Positions 43,058 to 54,758 of a DNA stretch of 64,000 nt are shown here, piece after piece (the first letter of the stretch is position 1; every line of letters begins with the position of its first letter). Source of the stretch: Dipodascopsis uninucleata var. uninucleata (taxonomy: Eukaryota > Ascomycota > Lipomycetes > Lipomycetales > Lipomycetaceae); NCBI GenBank assembly GCA_030568195.1, contig JAJLTO010000004.1, positions 558,001 to 622,000 on the forward strand, read 5' to 3'. The notes beneath the pieces were generated by a model, which was given only the letters and a program-made list of their open reading frames with translations, did no database searches and was not told the DNA's origin. The position numbers were made by a program, and so were the translations under genes.

Positions 43058-46000
43058 CTACAGTTTTAACAATCTTAGTGCAAAGCGTGCCTCCTGAACA
43101 CTCTGCTCTTCCTCAGCAATAACTTCACTATTATCAACTGAAGCGTCACTTATCTTTTCAACCGATCGTCTCAATGCCTTGGTCAGCAAGGAGTCATGAA
43201 CCTCGAACGCTTCAGCCAGACCGATACCATCCTCCAGCATTCTATATTGAATACGGACATCGTCCGTAGCATTTAATCCAGCCTTTTTTCGTAAACGTTG
43301 AACACGATTAACAATTTCACGAGCGAGACCCTCAGTCTTGAGCTCCGGATGAATGTTCATATCCATAATAATAAGGACATTCTGATCAGTATTTGTTTCC
43401 ATTCCTCCAGCAATAGAGTTAGGATCAAGTCCACGGATAACTTGCAAGTCGCCTTGAACCAAGTCAATGCCATCAACATTGATCTTGCCATCCTCCAAGA
43501 ACTGTTTAACATCATCAGAGGAGACCGATGGGAGAGCTTTCTTGACTCGGATGATCTCCTTCTTCAATTTCTTACCGAGAGTTGGCCAATCGGCTTCGCA
43601 TCTATAGATAACACCATACTTCTCTTCGTCAGAGGTAAGAACAAGATCTCTAATGTTTAATTCCTCGATAATATATTGTTCCAGACCCTTGACATCATCA
43701 AGATACTGTTGGTCAGGATGGATGACAATAAGAGATTTTAATGGTGTTTTCAAACTAATTGTTTTCTTTTCTCTTAAAATGCGTCCGAGTTCGATAACCT
43801 TCTGCATTCTACCAACTGCACGCTCGATGACATCATCTATAAGGTCTGTGCGAACCTCAGGGAAATCCAAGAAGTGTACAGATCGTGAATCTGCAGGAAG
43901 AAGCGAAGCAGGAATGTAGGATTTGAGGCGTTGATAAATGCCATCGGTCAAGAAAGGAGTGAACGGCGCCATAGTCAAGCACAACGTGAAGAGAATCTCG
44001 AACAATGTATTTAAAGAGACAATAGTATTTTCAACGCCAAACTCGCCCTTTAGACGCTTGCGATTGAAACGAATATACCAATTTGTCATATCATCAATCA
44101 AGCTCAATAGTCGAGGAACAACAGTATACAACCTGTATTCACCCATTTCCTGACGAACGAACTGAATCAGAGTCTGCATTGACGCAAGGATCCATTTATC
44201 CATCACATTATCACTCTTGAGAGACGGATCATACACAAAGTCCACATTCTCAGTCTTCTTTAACAACGCAACTTGTCCTTCCCAGAACTTATAGGAATTC
44301 CACCAAGGTAACAGGACCTTTGAAACAACTTCCTTAACGCCCTCTTCTTTGAATTTAAGCGACTCTGCACGAATAACTGGGGAATTTATGAGATACAAAC
44401 GAATAGCATCCGCACCATATTTATCGATGATGAAAGTTGGATCAGGATAATTTTTCAGACGCTTCGACATCTTCTTTCCATCAGCAGCAAGAACAATACC
44501 CGAAACAATACAGTTCTTGAAAGGAGATGTGTTGAAGAGATGGGTGCCCAATACAACCAGAGTATAGAACCAACCTCGAGTTTGATCTAGGCCTTCTGAA
44601 ATGAAGTCTGCAGGGAATGCAGACTCGAAACTATCCCTATTTTCAAAGGGATAATGTTTGCTGGCATATGGCATACTTCCAGACTCGAACCAGCAATCAA
44701 ATACTTCTTCAACTCTTTTGAGAACACCTTTGCCTTTTCTTGACGGAATTGTTATGTGATCTATTTTATCACGATGAAGATCTGTCAAAGGACCACAACC
44801 TGAAAGCTCTTCAAGCTCTTGAACTGAACTGATAGTGACGATCTCCTCAAAATCGTCGGAAACCCAAAGAGGAATTGGTGTACCCCAGTATCGGTTACGA
44901 GAAACATTCCAATCACGAGCATTTGCAATCCAATTCGCAAAACGCTTCTCCTTAATGGCGGTAGGAACCCAGTGCATTTTCTCGATATTATCAAGCATAT
45001 TTGGGACAACTTCTTTGACCCTGACGAACCAAGCTGGAACGGCCCGATAAATCAAAGGAGTATCTGAACGCCAACAAAAGGGATATGAATGCCGAATTTG
45101 ACCATCTACAATAATGAAGCCTTTCTCCTTCAAATACTTAATAATCTTTCGATCTGCTGCTTTGACATACTCGCCCTTGAAATCGCTGACTTTGTCAGTA
45201 AACAAACCACTATCATCAACTGGGTTAGGTGGGTGACGTCTGTCGCTAATAATATTGTTTTCCATTGCGACATTAAAATCATCTTCACCAAACGCAGGAG
45301 CCTGATGAACGAGACCAGTACCATTCTCAGCAGAAACATAAGTAGCGTTGACAACTCTGAAAGCTACATCCTTGAACTCTTCATAAAAGTAATCAAATAG
45401 CGGCTCATATCGCCAACCATTCATATCACTACCTTTGATGCGTTCAATGATTTTAAATTTCTCTTTCTTAGGATTTTTATAAAGTGTTGTAAGAAGGGAC
45501 TCGAGTAAAATATAATTTTTATCAGCCTTCTCGTCATATATCTTGATATATTCGAAGTCTGGATGCGCAGCAACTGCCAAGTTGGATGGAAGTGTCCAAG
45601 GCGTAGTAGTCCACGCGAGAAGAGCGGTCTTAGGATCATCTTTCAAATAAAAAGCAACGACCACAGCTGGATCAATTGTATCTTTGTAGTTTTGCTGAGC
45701 TTCAAAGTTCGATAACGGAGTAGTGCAGCCTGTAGAATAAGGCATGACTCGGTATCCTCTATATACGGCATCTTTATTATACAATTGGGAGAAGACCCAC
45801 CATACAGATTCCATGAAGGACATATTCAAAGTTTTATAATCGTTGTCAAAATCGACCCAACGACCCATACGGTCAACGGTGCTTCTCCATTCGGAAGCGT
45901 ATCTCATAACAATTGCTCGGCATTCTTCATTGTACTTGGCGATGCCCATTTTCATAACATCTTCCTTACCTGTGACTCCAAGTCGCTTATCAATTTCATG

Positions 46001-46550
46001 CTCTACTGGCAATCCGTGAGTATCCCAGCCAAACCTTCGTTCAACGTAGTGACCAGTCATATGAGCATATCTGGGAACGACATCCTATAATTTAGTTAGT
46101 AACATGGCCAGACAGGTGTCAAACTTGATCAATTCACTCTTATCAATTACTCGAACTCAACAATAACCCAAAATACATACCTTAATAGTAGATGCAAGAA
46201 TATGGCCGTAATGTGGTGTTCCTAATCAATAATCATGAACCCATTAGAATGACTCATTCATCTCGCTATACACGGTTCTATAGATAGTCTCCATACTGCA
46301 AACCAGCATTCGATAAAAAATTTCTGATTTCAACAGTTCATAGAAATATAACAGAATCATATTACATGGCTGATACAGATATACACAAAACCCATGATGT
46401 GGCATCATAAGATCTCTTACCTGTAGCAAATGGTGGTCCATCGTAGAAAGAGAATGGCTTTCGACCCTCGGACAACTTGACACTAGTTTTGAAAGCGTCC
46501 CATTCCTTCCACAATGCTAAAACGGCCTCTTCTTCTTTTGGGAAATTCAT
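43058..46550 (-). CDS. ILS1: Cytosolic isoleucyl-tRNA synthetase
   Basis: Class I synthetase charging tRNA-Ile with isoleucine and editing valine. Three exons: 46550-46421, 46221-46181 (a 41-base microexon) and 46084-43058, with donors GTAAGA and GTATGT, total 1065 residues (yeast Ils1 is 1072). The start ATG precedes [18 protein letters not shown], the same position as in yeast. The microexon encodes the HIGH signature as [10 protein letters not shown], so the enzyme cannot be read without it. Exon 3 follows with [24 protein letters not shown] is present as [14 protein letters not shown] near 590, and the editing domain lies around 250-450. The cytosolic type is shown by [20 protein letters not shown] and lack of a presequence. 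Confidence 0.96.
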
Positions 46551-47008
46551 ATCTACTGCTCTACCGTTTTTTTGCCGGTGCAGAAAATGATACAAGAGAG
46601 TAAAGCTGCGGAAATTTGCGTAGAATTCTTGAGGAGATGAAAAGAAAATTAGAAATGTTCTCAATAATAATTTTTTTATTGCGAAGCCAAAAAGCTCTTT
46701 GGGTAGTACGTCTTTGACATAACGCTAATTCTTGTCACCACAAAGACGAATACAACCCTTTCCCGAGTACTTTTGTATGAACTGACGCAAACAGACTGCG
46801 AAGCTACAGCTGCTGGCTGCTATGAGACGGCTTAAACTAGAGAAGAGAATCAAAGGAACTTTTGCGGTGATTAATTCAGATATAGAGGATTGGTCAACTA
46901 GTCTATAGTGAAAATTGTCTGCGCGGAAGGTGAGGTGCAGACTTGGCTGTTAAGCAAGCGATTTGCCTTGCCCTTCACGCTATATCTTGAAGGGTTGTAG
47001 GAGAAACA
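46551..47008. promoter_or_regulatory. Divergent promoter region
   Basis: Between ILS1 (minus) and KXD1 (plus). No specific element recognised beyond a mildly AT-rich composition. Confidence 0.4.
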
Positions 47009-47776
47009 ATGAGTGAGCGCTCGGGTGGTAGTAGAGGAAGCGTCGACATAGGTACTCATACAACTATAGAAACTTCAAGGTCATATGGGATTGAAAGGAG
47101 TAGTACGGGACTAAGTAGGCAAGAACGTGAACGTCGGCAGCGATCGCTCTCAGTGCCGCTGGTACCGGCAGATTATCTTCAGCTAGCAAAGTGGTACTCT
47201 TCTCCTGGTATTAGTAAATCTGGCACTGCATCGCCAGCTACTGCGGGAGAAATGTCTTCAGTTTATTCAGGCGGTAGTGGTTCAAGAAGTAATTTAGTGA
47301 GTGCATTTGGTCCTCTCTCGATAGGGACGCTGGAAGAGGAGCAGAATTGCAATGCAAATTACGAAGATGACGAAGACAATGTAACGACATCAACCTCTTC
47401 ATATGCGGGTTCTGATGCAGAAACTGCAGAAGAAGAAGAAGAGTTCTCAGCGGCAGAGTATGTGACGGACAAGATCATTCAAGCTTTTGATGGGATTTCA
47501 TTAGATAGAGCTGTGGTAATACAAGCGCAAAGCTCTGGTCTTTTGAACTCAACTACTCGTGAACTGGAACAGCTGCACGACATAGCAACTAAGAAGATAC
47601 AAAAGATCAGAGTATCCTATTCGGAAGGAATCAAATCACTTAGAGAAGTGCAGAAGGATCTAAAATGGGTTCAGCGACGAGTAGATACTCTGAAGAAGAA
47701 GGCGAGCGAAAAATACGGCAAAGAATATGCTAGAGCACGAGAGTTGATTCCAGAAATTATCGAACATGATGACTAG
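47009..47776 (+). CDS. KXD1: KXD1-like (KxDL domain) BLOC-1-type subunit
   Basis: 255 residues, one exon. The N-terminal two thirds are Ser/Gly-rich and disordered, then acidic (AETAEEEEEFSAAEY, about 138-152). The C-terminal 100 residues form a coiled coil that matches the KxDL family: LEQLHDIATKKIQKIRVSY, then LREVQKDLKWVQRRVDTLK with the K-x-D-L motif (KDL) and the family-typical KYGKEYARARE ending. KXD1 is part of the yeast BLOC-1-like complex on endosomes that recruits the Rab5 GAP Msb3. The domain call is good; the long disordered extension is common in fungi. Confidence 0.75.
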   Translation: MSERSGGSRGSVDIGTHTTIETSRSYGIERSSTGLSRQERERRQRSLSVPLVPADYLQLAKWYSSPGISKSGTASPATAGEMSSVYSGGSGSRSNLVSAFGPLSIGTLEEEQNCNANYEDDEDNVTTSTSSYAGSDAETAEEEEEFSAAEYVTDKIIQAFDGISLDRAVVIQAQSSGLLNSTTRELEQLHDIATKKIQKIRVSYSEGIKSLREVQKDLKWVQRRVDTLKKKASEKYGKEYARARELIPEIIEHDD

Positions 47777-48059
47777 AGATAAAAGTAATATAATGTCTTG
47801 GAAATAATTGGCTAAGAATGAATGGGATCACCATGGCAAGTATGAAGCGGAGCGATGGCCGTTTTTTGGATCTTTGTTGTTAATTTTTGGTATTTACTAC
47901 TATTTCATCTTACCTGGCGGCACAATTTTGGATTAATGATATTTACAAGTTTTAGTTGAGCAGAACGAAAGTTCTTAATGAAGATGGCATCCTCTAATTA
48001 CACAGTCTTTTGTTTTGTATATTAGTTAATAATATCTATCAAAATTCATGAAATTAATA

Positions 48060-48551
48060 TTAACATCTGCGTAATGGATAGCCGTATAGACTTGTCGATC
48101 GTTTTCTGGAAGATTTTAGTCTGTTAGGCTTAGATTTCATAATGGAGGAACTAGATCTCAATATGCTGAATGATGATTTAGCTGACTGCCAGACCTGGTA
48201 AGATTGACTCCAGCAATTTTTAATTCGGTCTAGAACAGAGGCTGGAGATGGTTGCTGCAATTCATCGCTATACACAAAACAGCTATGGCAAAGTAACGAT
48301 TCAATAGTATCATATGCAAGATTATAGCGAATAATGTCATATCTCGACGAAATGTCATTTGTGTTTATCTCGTGCGATTGCTCTTGAGTAAATATGTGCA
48401 TTACTGATTCCGAACCATCTAATTTGGCATTTTGTACAATGTTCATATAGTTAAGTACATTCTGCTTAGAGCTACCACGGTGCTTAATCGACTCGAGCTC
48501 TTGAAAGGGGCAAGAATATTGAACAGTGGTGCTGTAATAATAGTGGGTCAT
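48060..48551 (-). CDS. Hypothetical protein, probably 5'-incomplete model
   Basis: No family recognised. From the ATG complement at 48549-48551 it encodes 163 residues, Ser-rich with a basic C-terminus (KSKPNRLKSSRKRSTSLYG). A cysteine/aromatic block in the middle reads TIESLLCHSCFVYSDELQQ. The frame stays open upstream for 35 further codons to an acceptor-like TTATAG (48657-48662). This suggests an upstream exon carries the real start. A nearby 29-codon minus-strand frame, starting with ATG at about 48814 (MKFMESALQDQSERLRNTN), is a candidate, but its phase does not join cleanly. Composition is natural, so I favour a real gene with an uncertain 5' end. Confidence 0.45.
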   Translation of the reverse strand: MTHYYYSTTVQYSCPFQELESIKHRGSSKQNVLNYMNIVQNAKLDGSESVMHIFTQEQSHEINTNDISSRYDIIRYNLAYDTIESLLCHSCFVYSDELQQPSPASVLDRIKNCWSQSYQVWQSAKSSFSILRSSSSIMKSKPNRLKSSRKRSTSLYGYPLRRC

Positions 48552-49032
48552 CGAATCAGCATCGGTACTATTTACAATGCCATCTTGTGAGACGTCAGGT
48601 TTGTCGGAAGAAACGCTTGAAGCGACTACATCATCTTTGCAAAATAGAGAACAGATCTATAAGTAGTAAGCTTATATCCGACAGGCAAAATTCCCACGTC
48701 AACATGTCACGTCCGAAATGGCAATAGTTAATAGTAATCTGAACGCAGCGTCTTGAAAATATTTGTGTTTCTTAGTCGTTCACTCTGATCTTGTAGTGCT
48801 GATTCCATAAACTTCATTAGCACTATTTAATTTGCTTAGAAGTGATAAACTAACAACAATGCATATTGTAATATTTATCCAAGCTGGAAAGAAAAGGCAA
48901 AGAAATAGATATCCTATATGAGGTTTAAATGGTTATAATTGAACAGTTCGGCCGTTTTCAAACAAGTCTTTCCGTCTCTATTCAAGAAGCTCACCAAATC
49001 ATACACCAGCAGTTATCTTTCAAAGTAAAATA
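48552..49032. other. Intergenic region, probable upstream exon of the hypothetical gene
   Basis: Contains the open extension and the 29-codon minus-strand frame described for the neighbouring hypothetical protein, then AT-rich sequence. No RNA gene recognised. Confidence 0.35.
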
Positions 49033-49691
49033 TTATACAAAATCTTCTATTGCAATTTCATCGCTATTATGTAAATTCACTGATTCTTCTTCATTTGCAA
49101 TGTATAAAGATGCCAGTTCGACGTCCCTGCCTTTGTCCGTCCCTTTGTCTAGAACCTCGTCATCTTTATCTGCATTATTATTGCTATCATCTAGTTCATC
49201 AAGGACTAATTCAATCTTGTACTGTTCTTCCTTAAGATCTTGTTCAATAAAGTCTGGTTGACTATCCTCCAACCCAAATAATTGTTCCAGCTCTTTCCAA
49301 GGATTGCTCAGAGCTTCAGTAACATCTATCAAGTCCTCGTCACTATATGTCTCGAGGTATCCTCCTCGCGCTCCTCGATGCGACCGGTGCCTATCTCCGC
49401 GTGCCTGTCCATGAAATCTTCCACGAAAATTGCCACGATTCGACCGAAATCTTCCCCCTCTACTTCTTCCTCTATATGGTCTAGCCCGAGTATGTTCCTC
49501 CAGTCCGTGATCGTATCGAGTCCTCTGCAATAAAGATCTGTCAGTTATATCTATGCCATAGTATATACATATTTTCTTGGTTCCTTGCTTTCACGGATAT
49601 AGTCTATGGACAGTCTATATTTACCCACCTTCGGCCCTGCTCCATCACCAAAAAATCCTATGTAACCCCCATAATGACTTCGTTCACTCAT
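49033..49691 (-). CDS. RGG-box protein of unknown function
   Basis: Exons 49691-49629 and 49524-49033 (donor GTGGGT, branch CTGAC, acceptor TTGCAG) join in phase to 184 residues. The N-terminus is aromatic/Gly-rich (SHYGGYIGFFGDGAG). An Arg/Gly box follows (RPYRGRSRGGRFRSNRG and RGDRHRSHRGARGGY, about 36-78), typical of RNA-binding or nucleolar proteins and a likely substrate of arginine methyltransferases. Then comes a short conserved-looking acidic/amphipathic motif, DEDLIDVTEALSNPWKELE, and an acidic tail. The frame starting at the acceptor itself has only a TTG, so the first exon supplies the ATG. I cannot name the family. Confidence 0.65.
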
Positions 49692-50186
49692 TTTGTCGCA
49701 ACCGAGGATCTACTCTTACAGCCTTTTCGCTCGGCTCTCGGTGATGTGACGAAAAATTCATACCTGCCGACGCGGGGCAGATCACGTGCACGCCGCACGC
49801 ATGCGTTAATCGACGGAGTTGTCGTGAGTATCTTGTTTTGATGATTGTCATCATTGAAGCAGAAAGACAATCAGGAACCAGCTAATTCCGAGGCAATTTC
49901 TACATGAACAGCTTTATGCAGTATAAAACATAGCGAAAGTACTTTCTTGATATTTGCTGATAAGTTAGCGATTATTTGAAACTTGTACCGGAAGGACACT
50001 CCTAGCACAGAACACTCCGCTTGTCCGATCGACATAATTTCGACATCTTCCCTTCGTCAGATTGAGCGCCGATGTCAAGACACCAGAATAAGGAAATTTG
50101 ATATATTGCATAAGAATATAAATTAGTGAACGAAGGGACTATCAAGTATACATTAAGTATCTATTAGTGGAGGAATAATAAACAGA
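49692..50186. promoter_or_regulatory. Divergent promoter region
   Basis: Between the RGG-box gene (minus) and the carnitine carrier gene (plus). It has a CACGTG at 49793-49798 inside a locally GC-rich stretch. Confidence 0.4.
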
Positions 50187-51226
50187 ATGTCAGACGCAGC
50201 CGAAATTACAGATGTTGTTGGCGAGGCAAAGTCAGCTATGATGGGTCAAGTCAAGTCCTTTGCTGCTGGTGGTGTTGGTGGCATATGTGCAGTATTGGTG
50301 GGTATGTATGAAGATATAGCAGGTTGATATGTTCTTTGAATAGTCTACTGATTGCTAATATCATTTTATGGTCACAGGACATCCTTTTGATCTCATCAAA
50401 GTCAGGTATGCTTTTTTTAGATCTTATATTTTTTTCTGTGCTCTAACATTGCTTTTATAGATTACAGACAGCTGAGAAAGGTGTATATTCAGGTGCGTTT
50501 GATGCACTTCGAAAGACAGTTGCAAGGGATGGTGTTATGGGTGTCTACAGAGGAGTGACACCACCTCTCCTTGGTGTTACCCCAATGTTTGCAATCTCTT
50601 TCTGGGGTTATGATCTTGGTAAGCGACTTGTCAGTGCTGTATCTCCTTTGGGACCTTCAGGAGAGCTCTCCATTGGCCAAATTTCTGCAGCAGGCTTTTT
50701 CTCGGCCATTCCTATGACAGCTGTTGCGGCGCCATTCGAACGCATTAAAGTTTTGCTGCAGATTCAAGGTCAATCTGGAGAAAGCAAATATAAGGGACCT
50801 TTAGACGTAATGATAAAATTATATCGTGAAGGAGGTATCCGATCACTCTTTCGAGGATCAGTAGCTACACTGGCTCGTGATGGTCCAGGGTCAGCTATTT
50901 ATTTTGCTACTTACGAATACCTGAAGGAGCAGTTAACGCCCGTAGGTCAAAGCATGTCCCTTGGTGCGATCAGTTTTGCAGGAGGAATGTCTGGTGTCGC
51001 TATGTGGGTTATAGTCTTCCCAATTGATACTATCAAGTCACAACTACAATCCTCAAGTCATCAGACTAATATTGTAAAGATTTCTCGCTCTGTTTATCGT
51101 TCGGGCGGCGTTAAAGCATTCTTCCCAGGTCTCGGTCCAGCAATCGCGAGATCATTTCCTGCAAACGCTGCTACATTCGTTGGTGTTGAGTTGGCCCACA
51201 AATTTTTTGACAAATTGTCTTTGTAA
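50187..51226 (+). CDS. CRC1: Mitochondrial carnitine/acylcarnitine carrier
   Basis: Inner-membrane SLC25 carrier exchanging acylcarnitine for carnitine (yeast Crc1). Exons 50187-50301, 50378-50405 (28-base microexon) and 50461-51226 give 302 residues in frame. Donors are GTATGT and GTATGC; branches are CTAAT and CTAAC. The three mitochondrial-carrier signatures are HPFDLIKVRLQ (built across the microexon and exon 3), APFERIKVLLQ and FPIDTIKSQLQ, each followed by the small-residue motif. MFAISFWGYDLGKRLV and TPPLLGVTPMFA favour the carnitine subfamily. No presequence, as usual for carriers. Confidence 0.88.
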
Positions 51227-51359
51227 AGCTACACGAAAGATACCATCATATTAAGGCATGTTATAGGTTTTTATGCTGCTTTACAAGTTGATGTACATAT
51301 CTATATCTATATATTTATATAGAGTTATAATTGAATTTTACATAATTTCTAACGAATGG

Positions 51360-53004
51360 TTATCTCTCTAACCAATCATCTTCAGTACCTCCTATTGTAC
51401 TCCTTGCAGACCAAACCTGGCTAATGCTTGGAAATCCTCCAGAGGGCATCAGTCGCAGTAGCCGGCTTCTAGTATAGATATTTCCTTTCATGAAACCCTC
51501 GTCAATAAGCGAGACACAAACATTTTCTACGTCCGCGTAATCCCACAGCATTTCCGGTAGCTCAGAATAAGGTATCACAGGGGGCTTATTATAATTTCCA
51601 GTAGACACGTTTAAGTGATCCTCGCCCGCCTTCATAGACACTTGAATTCCTCGAAATAATAGATCAAATGACAGATCATGAGGTCGTTTAGTACTAGCGG
51701 ATGAAGTAGATTTTTCTGATGATACAATCTTATCAATGTGATTGAACAAGTTGCGATATATAATAATATCTGCCTTTGATCGTAAGAGAAGAAACATTCT
51801 CTTTGAGGTCAGCCATTCAAAATGGCGTATAAGATGTTCATGATATGAATAAAAATTACCTACTTCTATAGCTTTCTCTAGCGGGACAAACACTTCAGCA
51901 AGTTGGGATCGTCCTACGATGCTATATAGATCTGACTTTGGACAGACTCCAAGAAGTAAATTGGTAGGAATCAGATACGTTAGAATCAAATCTTGGTTCC
52001 TCTTTGAACCAGAATGGCAGTTGTTGAAAGCCCAAAGTAAATGTTGGCGAGCTCTCATTAGCTCTTGCCTGTAGAAGTAAAATCTACCTAAATAATATCG
52101 ATACAGAACACGCTGTGATCTTGGATAACGCGAAAATGAAATGTTTGCGGTATGTATATTCGAGAATACATTAGCACATGCTGGAATTTGCTCAATCTGA
52201 AATCATTATTGTTCTCCGTTAGTTATATGTACCAATTTCTCTAATCTATAATACAGAAAGATGCAGTGCAGTTCTCACCTTGAAGTAACAGCGACACAGG
52301 AGTGTCGCAATATGAAGTATACAGTCTTTTTTGTTCACATCAAGAGATGTATCTTCACTAAATCTATCTGCCCTGATAGAATTGAACATTTTAAGTAAGA
52401 TCTTTCCTAGAGCATTTGTCCTTAGCATGAGAAAGTTTCCACTTGCTGCATCGTAATTGTCCAACGAAATGGCAAGAGATGTGATGGCGCTAGCAGTTCG
52501 AACAACCACCTGCACAAGTACAGCTCCATTTCGGTTCGTAAATGCGATCTGTAGATCACTGGTAAATTCATTAGCATTATTGCAGGCATAGGTGGTTCCC
52601 TTGGTTATGCTATTTCTTACCTGAAATACTTTTCCACTTGTGCATAGCTTGTTGACAGATCTTCTGGTTGTACGTCTCTCACAACAGTCAAATATGATGC
52701 AATAACATCGTTAAATGCTGGCCAATCTCCAGAAAAATAGTTTTGATGCTCGACTTCTGCATTGATATCATCATGATTGATCTAATGGTAAGGTTATATC
52801 TATATGTTAACGAACAATTGTACACTCTTGATATTACATACCAGACCAGTGAATATCCTATGCCTTAAATTCTACACCTACCAATTCTTTCTTTAAATCA
52901 GCGGCATTCAGCAGAGCTGACTCGATATTGAGAACTTCAGCCAATCCACTACTTGACGCTATCTTTTCTCTTAACAATCTATAAAACGACGACAGATCCA
53001 TCAT
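51360..53004 (-). CDS. CSN12: CSN12/Thp3-type PCI-domain protein
   Basis: PCI protein of the Csn12/PCID2/Thp1 group, which with Sac3/Thp3-like partners acts in transcription elongation and mRNA export. Four exons (53004-52882, 52781-52621, 52558-52279, 52196-51360) join in phase to 466 residues. Donors are GTAGGT, GTAAGA and GTGAGA. The restored N-terminus is MMDLSSFYRLLREKIA. The middle holds TPR-like helices (SYAQVEKYFSDLQIAF; RVLYRYYLGRFYFYRQEL; MRARQHLLWAFNNCH, a family hallmark). The C-terminal PCI/winged-helix half ends LIDEGFMKGNIYTRSRLL and FPSISQVW. Csn12 and PCID2/Thp1 are close paralogues; the ISFSRYPRSQRVLYRYYLGR stretch supports Csn12 but does not exclude the other. Confidence 0.85.
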
Positions 53005-53339
53005 GCTGCCGGCGTTGCTCTCTTCAAGGTATGATCTACCGCGTCTCTATTATTCTTCCCTACTCCATATGACTAAACAGATATAGTAACTCGATGTAAT
53101 GTCGTATTTTAGGGTACATGTGAACAAACCCGGGTAATTGAATATAGCAATGCTCAGGCGCGGCAAAGGAATAAAATGAAACTCTTCACCCTATCACCCG
53201 AGGCATCAAAAAGATAGTTCACAGAGGATCTTTACTGTTTTTTAGTATACAATATATATATTATCGAGGTGAGCAATAAACCAGAGTTTTGGTTTGCGAT
53301 AGTAAAGTAAGCTGACTTAGAATAGATAATTTTGGGAAA
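53005..53339. promoter_or_regulatory. Divergent CSN12/UBC7 promoter with Reb1-type site
   Basis: 335 bases between two starts. CGGGTAA at 53131-53137 matches the Reb1 consensus, a common nucleosome-excluding factor site in divergent fungal promoters. Confidence 0.45.
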
Positions 53340-54202
53340 ATGGCGTCCCCGAGAAGTTCGGATCTGTTACTACGACGCCAACTGCTGGATTTTTCAAAGC
53401 ATGCCATTCCAGGTAGGTCAAACGATATTCAAACGATCATTTTGTAATTATGGCTTTAGAATACATAATGCGGCTCTTCTGAAAATATAAGATCAGACAT
53501 CAGATTAAACGCTGACAATATGCTATAGGTATATCAGTTGGTTTGGTGAACGATGATGATTTGTATGAGTGGGAGGTACTCCTCATAGGACCAGACGACA
53601 CTCTTTTTGAGGGCGGTATTTTCAAAGCTAGGCTTTCATTCCCTCAAGAATTTCCCCTACTGCCACCTAAAATGCGATTCGAAACTCCTATGTGGCATCC
53701 AAACGGTATGTAGCTTCATAATACAAGCCGGCTTCCACATGAAGCAGGTCCAGCAAGGTTTATCCATGCGGTGATCTTAAAAGTAGGGTTATTTGCTAAT
53801 TATTCTCTAATCAAACTAGTATATCCTGATGGTAATGTATGCATCAGTATTCTGCATCCTCCTGAGGACGATAAGTATGGATATGAGGATGTGGGGTAAG
53901 TGGCTACTGTAAAAATTGTTCAAATCGTGGTGATAAATGACTAACTACCTTAAAATAGTGAACGTTGGAGACCGGTTCATACCGTAGAGACGATTCTTGT
54001 TAGCGTCATTGCTATGCTTTCATCACCAAATCCTGATTCCCCCGCCAATATTGATGCTGCAAGAGAGTTTCGGGAAGACTGTGCGTAAATATAATCATCT
54101 TTGAAAAGTAGGATATTGAGAATACTAATTATTATTTGCGTAGATCCTGCATTTAGGAAGCATGTTCGACGACTTGTCCGTGACAGTGCTGAAATGATGT
54201 AA
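53340..54202 (+). CDS. UBC7: Ubiquitin-conjugating enzyme E2, Ubc7/UBE2G2 type
   Basis: E2 of ER-associated degradation, acting with Hrd1/Doa10 and a Cue1-type tether. Five exons: 53340-53412, 53529-53705, 53820-53895, 53959-54080, 54144-54202, total 168 residues. Donors are GTAGGT, GTATGT, GTAAGT and GTGCGT. Active-site Cys91 sits in VYPDGNVCISILHPPEDD. The Ubc7-specific acidic loop insertion (HPPEDDKYGYED) follows the cysteine, and ERWRPVHTVETIL comes after. At intron 4 I chose GTGCGT over the overlapping GTAAAT because only it keeps the frame (REDYPAFRKHVRR). Length and loop match human UBE2G2 (165). Confidence 0.95.
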
Positions 54203-54758
54203 GATCGTCTGATAGAGGTTTGAATAGCTTTTTTCTGAAAATGAAAGTACTTTGTGATTTGTATGTTTGTACCTGCATTTGTTTTCATATAGGTGGTTTT
54301 TCCGTTATACTTTCGACAGTAGCCAGTGTCCATAGTTCTCTGACATATATGGCGGTTTGTCTTGTTTTATTTCATGTTTGAAGAAAAAGCAAGCATCAGG
54401 TCAATTCAAATTTTGCAGGCGCAATGTGATGTCCGATAATTTTGATTCAGCTTCAAGTATTTTCTTTTAATTCAATGTTTATGTGCGTTGGTCTTTTTAC
54501 TGTTTTCGTGCAGTTACTCGTCTAATTCTTATATTTGTTCTCTTTGATTTAATCACTAAATGCCATTCAGATATTTTTTATTACTATTGCGAGATTCAGA
54601 GAAATCTATTTTTACGGATTCATACAAGATGAGAATGTCTGGAATGTCACTTATCTATCATACGTGTATGAATATATTTTGGTGCTTGTATGGTTGTTGA
54701 CTGTACGTCCGTATGATTTTACCCATGATATTAATTAATTCGCATTTGCTCTCTGTTA
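54203..54758. other. Convergent 3' intergenic region
   Basis: T-rich spacer between UBC7 and the CIR_N gene. No gene or structure recognised. Confidence 0.4.
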
